A stretch of DNA of 64,000 bases from contig LR134390.1 in assembly GCA_900637705.1 (NCBI GenBank), forward strand, positions 248,001 through 312,000, in the 5' to 3' direction. A program made the position numbers and the translations under genes. Below the pieces are notes generated by a model that did no database searches, had not been told where the DNA came from, and saw nothing but the letters and a program-made list of their open reading frames with translations. Below, piece by piece: positions 56,558 through 64,000 of this stretch. Each line of letters starts with the position of its first letter. Position 1 is the stretch's first letter. The stretch is from Fusobacterium varium. Lineage in GTDB: Bacteria > Fusobacteriota > Fusobacteriia > Fusobacteriales > Fusobacteriaceae.

Positions 56558-56588
56558 AAAACTTGTAAAAATGTATAAATTAAGGTAA
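56558..56588 (+). repeat. Right attachment site (attR core) overlapping the obgE promoter
   Basis: This is the second copy of the 31-bp core, differing from attL at one base. TTGTAA (56563-56568) and TAAAAT (56586-56591) with a 17-base spacer make a promoter about 45 bases before the obgE ATG; all but its last three bases lie in the core. Confidence 0.85.
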
Positions 56589-56610
56589 AATATATTGATA
56601 GTAAATTTGA

Positions 56611-57921
<1,311 letters not shown>

Positions 57922-57935
57922 AATATATAAAATAC

Positions 57936-57966
57936 AAAAGCTGAATTCATATTATTCAGCTTTTTT
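57936..57966 (+). terminator. Terminator after obgE
   Basis: AAAAGCTGAAT (57936-57946) pairs with ATTCAGCTTTT (57954-57964), followed by TT. Confidence 0.85.
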
Positions 57967-57987
57967 GTGATTTAGAAAGGAAAATAG

Positions 57988-58890
57988 ATGTTGAAAGGAT
58001 TAGTTATTGCAGGTCCTACTGGGGTAGGGAAAACAGATCTATCTATTAAAATGGCAAAATTAATGAAAGCTGATATAATTTCAGCAGACTCTGCTCAGGT
58101 ATATAAAGGAATGGACATAGGAACAGCTAAAATTACTATGGAAGAAATGCAGGGAATTAAGCATTATATGCTTGATATAGTAGAGCCTATAAAAAAGTAT
58201 AATGTAGGGGATTACCAAAAAAATGTAGATAATATTTTAAAGGAAAAAGAAAAAGAGAATAAAAATATTATTATAGCAGGAGGAACAGGACTGTATATAA
58301 GTTCCATAACAGAAGGGTTATCTTCTTTACCATCAGCTGATTTGGTACTTCGTGAAAAACTTATGAAAAAAGATCCAGATGAATTGTATAATGAGCTTGT
58401 AGCTGTAGATCCAGATGCAGCAACAGAGATACATAAAAATAATAAGAAAAGAGTGGAACGTGCTCTTGAAGTATTTAAATTAACAGGAGAAAAATTTTCT
58501 GTTTTGTCTAAAAAAAATATAAAAGGAAATAATTACAGTTTTTTAAAAATAGCACTAGAGAGAAATAGAGATGTTCTTTATGAAAGAATAAATATGAGAG
58601 TAGATATAATGATGGAGAAAGGACTTCTAAAAGAGGCGAAAGAATTGTATGAAAAATATGGAGAAAATTTAAGAAAAATAAATATAATAGGGTATACACA
58701 ATTAATAGATTATTTTGATAATAACTGTACTTTGGAAGAAGCAATTGAAAATATTAAAAGAGATTCAAGAAGATATGCAAAAAGACAGTTTACATGGTTT
58801 AGAAATGATCCTTCATACATATGGTATGACTTGGATAAAATGAGCGAAGAAGAAATAGTAGATAAAATAACATCTGAATTAAAGTTATGA
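57988..58890 (+). CDS. miaA: tRNA dimethylallyltransferase
   Basis: A 300-residue enzyme with P-loop GPTGVGKTDLSI, the substrate segment SADSAQVYKGMDIGTAKIT, and the C-terminal RRYAKRQFTWFRND signature. It adds a dimethylallyl group to A37 of tRNAs reading UNN codons. It starts behind AGAAAGG, 66 bases after obgE. Confidence 0.97.
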   Translation: MLKGLVIAGPTGVGKTDLSIKMAKLMKADIISADSAQVYKGMDIGTAKITMEEMQGIKHYMLDIVEPIKKYNVGDYQKNVDNILKEKEKENKNIIIAGGTGLYISSITEGLSSLPSADLVLREKLMKKDPDELYNELVAVDPDAATEIHKNNKKRVERALEVFKLTGEKFSVLSKKNIKGNNYSFLKIALERNRDVLYERINMRVDIMMEKGLLKEAKELYEKYGENLRKINIIGYTQLIDYFDNNCTLEEAIENIKRDSRRYAKRQFTWFRNDPSYIWYDLDKMSEEEIVDKITSELKL

Positions 58891-58978
58891 TTAACTGCAA
58901 TTAAGTGTAATTAAATTCTTGATAAAAACATAGTGATATGGTATTATTAATAGTAATAGGGATTAGGTGTATATAATT

Positions 58979-59497
58979 ATGAGGAAGATTTTTATTTGGA
59001 TAATTTCAGTCTTTTTTTTAACAGGGTGTTCTAATTTGATAAGTAAAAAAGTTGAAAATGAGTATGAAAAACAATATGTATACTTATATGAGAATTGGGA
59101 TTTAGAAAATCTTAAAAAACAACTTAATGAGAACAAAGTGCTTCAAGGTGAAAACTCATTGATTATCAAATATCAAAAATTATTAACTGAAAGAGAAAAA
59201 GATAAAATTGCTCTAGAAACATTGATAGAGAAAGTGAAGATAGATTTACAAAAGGGAGATACAAAAAGTTTGCAGAAAACACTTGATTTTTCTTTAAAAA
59301 ATATTTTTTTAGGGAATGAAATAGAAAAAGTAAATTTTTCTCAAATGAATATATATGTTACTAAGCCAAAGTTTTATAAAAAAACTGCTAGTAACATAAC
59401 TGCATTTAATTTTGAAGATAGAACTATATATTTTGATGTAAAATTTTTATTAGAAAAAGGGGAATGGAAAATAATAGAATTTAAAGAGAGAAGGTGA
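58979..59497 (+). CDS. Hypothetical lipoprotein
   Basis: A 172-residue protein with lipoprotein signal MRKIFIWIISVFFLTGC. The mature part is lysine-rich and helical (VENEYEKQYVYLYENWDLENLKKQL) and ends in a strand region like an NTF2-type domain (RTIYFDVKFLLEKGEWKIIEF). ATG 58979 lies nine bases after AGGTG; a GTG at 58967 is an alternative. It precedes the anti-sigma-type genes and may share a transcript with them. It is not recognised. Confidence 0.7.
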   Translation: MRKIFIWIISVFFLTGCSNLISKKVENEYEKQYVYLYENWDLENLKKQLNENKVLQGENSLIIKYQKLLTEREKDKIALETLIEKVKIDLQKGDTKSLQKTLDFSLKNIFLGNEIEKVNFSQMNIYVTKPKFYKKTASNITAFNFEDRTIYFDVKFLLEKGEWKIIEFKERR

Positions 59498-59504
59498 TAG
59501 GAGA

Positions 59505-59897
59505 GTGAAAAATATCATTAGAATGTCAATCCCATCTTCTTTAGAGAATTTATCTCTTATTAGAGCTTTGGTAAAAACTTATTTAGAAGTTCAGCATATA
59601 AATGAGAAAGATATATTTCAACTATTGTCTGTTGTAGATGAACTTTCAACAAATGTGGTAGAACATGGGTATAAGTATAAGCCAGGAGACATTATTCTAG
59701 AAATACAAAAATCAAATGATATAATACAATTGATAGTAGAAGATAATGGAATAGGTTTTGATGAGGAAAAATTAAGTAAAGAAGAAGGCGGAATGGGATT
59801 ATATATAGCAAGAGCCATAGCTGACAATTTTAAAATCGAAAAAAAATTGAACGGAACACTTTTTAAGATAGAAAAGAGAATTAAGGAGGCTGTATAA
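59505..59897 (+). CDS. RsbW/SpoIIAB-like serine kinase (HATPase) of a partner-switching module
   Basis: A 130-residue GHKL ATPase. The N box is in VVDELSTNVVEHGYKY, G1 in VEDNGIGFDE and G2 in GGMGLYIARAI. It starts with GTG eight bases after AAGGTG. With the STAS protein gene that follows after three bases, it forms a kinase/antagonist pair. No sigma-B-type sigma factor lies nearby, so the third partner is unknown. Confidence 0.87.
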   Translation: MKNIIRMSIPSSLENLSLIRALVKTYLEVQHINEKDIFQLLSVVDELSTNVVEHGYKYKPGDIILEIQKSNDIIQLIVEDNGIGFDEEKLSKEEGGMGLYIARAIADNFKIEKKLNGTLFKIEKRIKEAV

Positions 59898-59900
59898 AAA

Positions 59901-60248
59901 ATGGTAGAAAATTTTGATATAATCGAAAAAAATGTTGGGGATATAAAAGTTATAAAAGTAATTGGAGAATTAGATGCTTTAGTAGCTCCAAAATTAAAAG
60001 AAAGAATAACAAAACTTGTTGAGATGGACACAACAAAATTTATAATTGATTTTGAAGAGTTAGTTCATATAAACAGTCTAGCTATGGGAATCTTGAGAGG
60101 AAAATTAAGAGTTGTAAAAGAAATAGGTGGAGATATAAAACTTATAAAATTAAATGAAAATATTAAAACTATATTTGAAATGATAGGATTAGATGAAATA
60201 TTTGAAATATATGAAACAGAAGATGAGGCAGTAGAAAGTTTTAAATAA
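59901..60248 (+). CDS. STAS-domain anti-anti-sigma factor
   Basis: A 115-residue single STAS domain of SpoIIAA/RsbV type. The phosphorylatable serine is in FEELVHINSLAMGIL, where it follows a conserved asparagine. The kinase gene immediately upstream is its presumed partner. Phosphorylation would release or capture an unknown target. Confidence 0.87.
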   Translation: MVENFDIIEKNVGDIKVIKVIGELDALVAPKLKERITKLVEMDTTKFIIDFEELVHINSLAMGILRGKLRVVKEIGGDIKLIKLNENIKTIFEMIGLDEIFEIYETEDEAVESFK

Positions 60249-60275
60249 AAATAAAAAATGGAGAAAGGATAAATT

Positions 60276-61840
60276 ATGAATATAGGAATAAGTGTAGGAT
60301 TAGCGATAATCGGACTTAGTATCATCATTTCATTGATGTATAAAAAGTCTGTTATAGATAAAAAAATAAATGAGTTAAATGATTTAGAAGATGAGGTTAC
60401 AAAGTCAAAAATAAAGGCTAAGGAAATAATAGAGTTAGCTGAAAAAGAAGCAGCAGCAAAAGGTAAAGAAATAGAGTTAAAAGCTAAAGAACATGTCTAT
60501 CAATTAAAAGAAGAAGCTGAAAGAGAAATTAAAAATTCTAAGAATGAACTTCTTCAAAAAGAAGCAAGACTTACTAAAAAAGAAGAAACTTTAGATAATA
60601 AAATAGAAAAATTAGAAGTAAAAAGTCAAGAGCTTGAAAGAACTACTGAAGAGCTTGAATTAAAAAGAGAAGAGATAGATAAAATAAGATTGCAGCAAGA
60701 AAATGAACTTGAGAGAATATCTGGGCTTTCAAAAGTTGAAGCTAGAGATATTCTTATAGCTAAATTAAGAGATGATCTAACTCATGAAACAGCTGTAGCT
60801 ATTAAAGAATTTGAAAGTAAACTTGAAGATGAAAAAGATAGAATATCAAGAAGAATACTTTCAACTTCTATAGGTAAAGCATCAGCTGATTATGTTGTAG
60901 ATGCAACTGTTTCAGTTGTAAATCTTCCTAATGATGAAATGAAAGGAAGAATAATTGGAAGAGAAGGTAGAAATATTAGAGCAATTGAAGCTCTTACAGG
61001 AGTAGACATTATAATAGATGATACTCCAGAAGCAGTTGTACTTTCTAGCTTTGATGGAGTAAAAAGAGAAATAGCAAGAATAGCTATTGAAAAATTGATT
61101 ACTGATGGAAGAATTCATCCAGGAAAAATAGAAGAAGTAGTAAATAAGGCTAAAAAAGAAATAGAAAAAGAAATAGTAGATGCTGGAGAAGAGGCTCTAA
61201 TAGAATTAGGAATACCAGCAATGCATCCAGAAGTTATAAGAACTTTAGGAAGATTAAAATTTAGAACAAGTTATGGACAAAATGTACTTACTCATTCAAT
61301 AGAGGTAGCAAAATTATCAGCTAATTTAGCAGCAGAAATAGGTGCAGATACAGAATTAGCAAAAGAGCAGGACTTTTACATGATATAGGAAAAGTTCTTG
61401 AAAATGATATAGAAGCTTCTCATGCTATTATTGGTGGAGAATTTTTAAGAAAATTTGGAGAAAAATCAGATGTAATAAATGCTGTTATGGCTCATCATAA
61501 TGAAGTTGAATTTGAAACTGTGGAAGCTATACTTGTGCAAGCAGCAGATGCTATATCGGCATCAAGACCAGGAGCAAGAAGAGAAACTCTTACTGCTTAT
61601 TTGAAGAGGCTAGAAAATTTGGAAGAAATAGCAAATTCATTTAATGGAGTTGAATCATCTTATGCTATACAGGCTGGAAGAGAAATTAGAATAATAATCA
61701 ATCCAGATTCTATAAGTGATGATGCAGCTACTAAGATGTCTAGAGATGTGGCTAAAAAAATTGAGGAAACAATGCAATATCCTGGACAAATAAAAGTTAC
61801 TATTGTTAGAGAAACTAGAGCAGTAGAATACGCTAAATAG
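60276..61840 (+). CDS. rny: Ribonuclease Y (apparent frameshift at 61361-61364)
   Basis: The frame from 60276 stops at 61388. One A added to the AAAA at 61361-61364 turns it into [23 protein letters not shown] and joins the frame ending at 61840, giving 521 residues, the normal RNase Y length. Order: N-terminal membrane helix, long coiled coil (about 30-170), KH domain ([21 protein letters not shown]), then the HD domain with [15 protein letters not shown] and the catalytic LLHDIGK. The break comes just before the HD pair, so the first frame alone would be inactive. RNase Y starts mRNA decay. Confidence 0.93.
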
Positions 61841-61864
61841 AAAAAATATAATAGAAAATAATCA

Positions 61865-61903
61865 CCCCACTAAAATACTTAACATATATTTTAGTGGGGT
61901 TTT
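61865..61903 (+). terminator. Terminator after rny
   Basis: CCCCACTAAAATA (61865-61877) pairs perfectly with TATTTTAGTGGGG (61887-61899), followed by TTTT. Confidence 0.92.
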
Positions 61904-61965
61904 AAAATTAAAGAAAAAATGATATAATTTGTGTTGGATAAAACGATATAGAAAGAAGGAAAAAA

Positions 61966-62757
61966 ATGAAAGTTTTAATAGTTGGAGATATAGTAGGAAA
62001 TCCAGGAAGAGAAATACTTAAAGCATATTTAGAAAGAAAAAGAAAAGACTATGATCTTGTTATAGTGAATGGAGAAAATTCGGCAGCAGGATTTGGAATA
62101 ACAGGAAAGCTGGCAGATCAGTTATTTGATTGGGGTTGTGATGTTATAACTGGAGGTAATCATATTTGGGATAAAAAAGAATTTTATGATTATTTAGATA
62201 AGACAGATAAGGTACTAAGACCAGCGAATTATCCTGAAGGGGTACCAGGAAGAGGATATACTATAGTCAAGGATAAAAATGGAAATAAAATTGGTGTAAT
62301 TTCTCTTCAAGGAAGAGTTTTTATGCCACCTATTGATTGTCCATTTAAAAAAGCAAAAGAATTAATAGAAGAGATAAGAAAAGAAACAAAAATAATTATA
62401 ATAGATTTTCATGCTGAAGCGACATCAGAAAAAATAGCTATGGGTTGGCATTTAGATGGATATATTTCAGTAATTTATGGAACACATACTCATATTCAAA
62501 CAGCAGATAATAAAATACTTCCAGAAGGTACAGGATATATTACTGATGTTGGAATGACTGGTTCAGATAATGGAGTTATAGGAATGTCAGTTGAATCAAT
62601 ACTTCCAAAATTTTTAAATGCATTACCACAGAGATTTGAAATAGCTGAAGGAAATGAAAGATTAAATGGAATAGAAGTAGAGATAGATATAGAAACTGGA
62701 GAATGTAAAAGTATAGAGAGAATAAATAAATCACTTACTGAAATAAGTTTTAGTTAA
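61966..62757 (+). CDS. YmdB-type metallophosphoesterase (TIGR00282 family)
   Basis: A 263-residue calcineurin-like enzyme with metal-site motifs GDIVGNPGRE, VNGENSAAGFGI, GGNHIWDKK, DFHAEATSEK and GTHTHIQTAD. In Bacillus, YmdB is a cyclic-nucleotide phosphodiesterase encoded next to rny, as here. It starts behind AAGGA, and its stop overlaps an ATG of the prmA frame. Confidence 0.93.
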   Translation: MKVLIVGDIVGNPGREILKAYLERKRKDYDLVIVNGENSAAGFGITGKLADQLFDWGCDVITGGNHIWDKKEFYDYLDKTDKVLRPANYPEGVPGRGYTIVKDKNGNKIGVISLQGRVFMPPIDCPFKKAKELIEEIRKETKIIIIDFHAEATSEKIAMGWHLDGYISVIYGTHTHIQTADNKILPEGTGYITDVGMTGSDNGVIGMSVESILPKFLNALPQRFEIAEGNERLNGIEVEIDIETGECKSIERINKSLTEISFS

Positions 62758-62768
62758 TGGAGATGAGA

Positions 62769-63701
62769 ATGAAAGTAGTAGAAATAAAAGTAATTTATGA
62801 AAGTGATGATATAGAAAAAGCTACAAAAGAAATATCAGATATATTTTATGATTTTGGAGTTACAGGATTGAAGATAGAGGAACCTCTTTCTCATAAAAAT
62901 CCATTGGACTTTTATAAAAATGAAAAAGATTTTTTAATGGTGGATCATGCTATATCAGCTTATTTTCCATTGAATCCGTATTCTGAAAAAAGAAAAAATG
63001 CCATATTAGAAAGATTTCAAGAGCAATTTTCAGAAAGAGATGATATAATATATACTGTTGATTTTTATGAGTATGATGAAGAGGATTATCAAAATAGTTG
63101 GAAAAAATATCTTTTTCCTGAAAAAGTTAGTGAAAAATTTGTAGTTAAGCCCACTTGGAGAGAATATGAACCAGAAGATGATGAACTTATAATAGAACTT
63201 GATCCAGGAAGAGCTTTTGGAACGGGTTCACACCCTACAACATCTCTTTGCCTTAAATTAATGGAAGAAAACATTAAAGAGGGCGACAGTGTTATAGATG
63301 TAGGAACAGGGTCAGGAATATTGATGATAGCAGCTGATAGACTTGGGGCTTCTGAAATATATGGTACAGATATTGATGAACTAGCTGTAGAATCAGCAAA
63401 AGAAAATCTTGAACTTAATAAAATAGATGAAAATAAAGCTAAAGTGTTTAAAGGTGATCTTATATCTGTAGTTGAGAATAAAAAATTTGATGTAGTAGTA
63501 GCTAATATCTTAGCTGATGTACTTTTAATTCTATTAAATGATATATCTAAAGTAGTGAAAAAAGATGGTTTAATAATTTTTTCTGGAATTATTGAAGATA
63601 AATGTGAACTTTTGAAAAAGGAAGTAGAAGCATTAGGATTTAATATATTAGAAGTAAAAGCTGATAGAGAATGGAGAGCAATGCTCATAAAAGCTAACTA
63701 A
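62769..63701 (+). CDS. prmA: Ribosomal protein L11 methyltransferase
   Basis: A 310-residue protein. The SAM-binding core has DPGRAFGTGSHPTTSLCL, VIDVGTGSGILMIAA and the catalytic-loop VANILADVLL, all PrmA signatures. It trimethylates L11. ATG 62769 is chosen because GGAG lies six bases ahead; two earlier in-frame ATGs (62757, 62763) overlap the ymdB end and lack a site. Confidence 0.94.
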   Translation: MKVVEIKVIYESDDIEKATKEISDIFYDFGVTGLKIEEPLSHKNPLDFYKNEKDFLMVDHAISAYFPLNPYSEKRKNAILERFQEQFSERDDIIYTVDFYEYDEEDYQNSWKKYLFPEKVSEKFVVKPTWREYEPEDDELIIELDPGRAFGTGSHPTTSLCLKLMEENIKEGDSVIDVGTGSGILMIAADRLGASEIYGTDIDELAVESAKENLELNKIDENKAKVFKGDLISVVENKKFDVVVANILADVLLILLNDISKVVKKDGLIIFSGIIEDKCELLKKEVEALGFNILEVKADREWRAMLIKAN

Positions 63702-63716
63702 CAATCAGGGGGAAAA

Positions 63717-64000
63717 ATGAAAGAATTCATAGTAACAGTAGATGGACCAGCAGGAAGTGGAAAAAGTACAATAGCTAAGATAGTTGCAGCTAAGTATGGA
63801 CTTACATATTTAGATACGGGAGCAATGTATAGAATGATTGCTCTCTATGCTTTGGAAAATGATATAAATCTTGAAGATGAAAAAAGTGTAGAAATAATGC
63901 TGGAAAATGCAAAACTGGATATTGTAGGAAATAGATTTTTTCTTAATGGAAAAGATGTATCTGAAAAAATAAGAACTCCTGAAGTAAGTAGAATAGTTTC
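63717..64000 (+). CDS. cmk: Cytidylate kinase (partial, 5' part)
   Basis: The ATG at 63717 follows AGGGGGA. About 94 residues are visible before the window ends, with the P-loop VDGPAGSGKSTIAKIVA and YLDTGAMYRMIALYAL, the CMP-kinase signature. It phosphorylates CMP and dCMP. Confidence 0.95.
   Translation, partial: MKEFIVTVDGPAGSGKSTIAKIVAAKYGLTYLDTGAMYRMIALYALENDINLEDEKSVEIMLENAKLDIVGNRFFLNGKDVSEKIRTPEVSRIV

Larger units (their letters stand above)
45298..56588. mobile_element. Integrated phage-satellite-like element (PICI-like), about 11.3 kb
   Basis: The element is bounded by a 31-bp direct repeat (45298-45328 and 56558-56588) with one C/T difference. It contains a tyrosine integrase at the left end, phage-type regulators, a primase-helicase with an origin-like region, a DUF1492/ArpU-like regulator, an accessory operon, and gene-free DNA with strong hairpins. 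No capsid, tail, terminase or conjugation genes are seen, and the size fits phage-inducible islands. Unlike the flanks, none of its genes shows an apparent frameshift. Classification as a satellite and not a defective prophage is inference. Confidence 0.8.

Noticed and set aside
45298-56588. Complete prophage or conjugative element
   Set aside because: No capsid, portal, terminase, tail, lysis, relaxase or type IV secretion genes are seen.
63089-63688. A 199-codon open frame on the minus strand, rich in Ser and Ile
   Set aside because: It lies antisense within prmA, has no ribosome site, and its composition is that expected from reverse-strand reading of AT-rich codons.

Overview
The window looks like a chromosomal segment of a Fusobacterium, probably one of the larger-genome gut species (F. 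varium / F. ulcerans / F. mortiferum type). Reasons: very AT-rich DNA with A/T-ending codons, strong AGGAGG-type ribosome binding sites, consensus TTGACA/TATAAT promoters, and fusobacterial-style neighbourhoods (accB-like/accC/Asp23/amaP/nusB; obgE-miaA-...-rny-ymdB-prmA-cmk). This is inferred from gene content, without a database search.

Layout. 0-1.4 kb: 5' part of an iron-dependent alcohol dehydrogenase and a GntR/FCD regulator that share a GTCGAC operator-like motif. 1.8-8.7 kb: an MBL hydrolase, a SNF2 helicase with a helicase-associated partner, and a chromosomal Rep_3-like initiator. 8.9-15.1 kb: a nine-gene operon of the D-glucosaminate-6-phosphate type (amidohydrolase, PRD protein, SFCGSGGAGA protein, DUF4312, DUF4311, DUF4310, DgaE, DgaF, HAD phosphatase). 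It has no recognisable PTS transporter, so the small proteins plus DUF4310/4311 may form an undescribed uptake system. 15.3-29.8 kb: dnaE, the ACCase/alkaline-shock/nusB cluster (its carrier protein lacks the biotinyl lysine), a nuclease, an M32 carboxypeptidase, DUF2207/LemA, a 2HCT transporter and MgtC. 29.9-45.2 kb: a DASS transporter, a MORN lipoprotein, cold-shock protein, second MgtC, TctCBA tricarboxylate transporter, a PhoBR-like two-component pair, a galKTE operon with a divergent ROK repressor, and two small exported redox-like proteins. 56.6-64 kb: housekeeping genes.

From 45,298 to 56,588 lies an 11.3-kb integrated element bounded by a 31-bp direct repeat with one mismatch. It has a tyrosine integrase, arm-type repeats near both ends, divergent phage-type regulators with palindromic operators, a primase-helicase followed by an iteron/AT-rich region resembling a SaPI-type origin, an ArpU/RinA-like regulator, and no capsid, tail or terminase genes. 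This is the layout of a phage satellite (PICI-like). Its accessory operon encodes a PLD nuclease-like protein, a DUF4062 protein and an unknown protein: a candidate defence module. Next to it is about 0.85 kb of gene-free DNA packed with hairpins that may be a large structured RNA. The right att core contains the likely obgE promoter.

A technical point dominates annotation: ten host genes, including rny, galK and the two-component kinase, are interrupted by 15 apparent frameshifts, and each is repaired by adding one base, nearly always in an A or T run. This looks like systematic homopolymer under-calling, not gene decay. Such genes are given as single full-length features with the break position stated.
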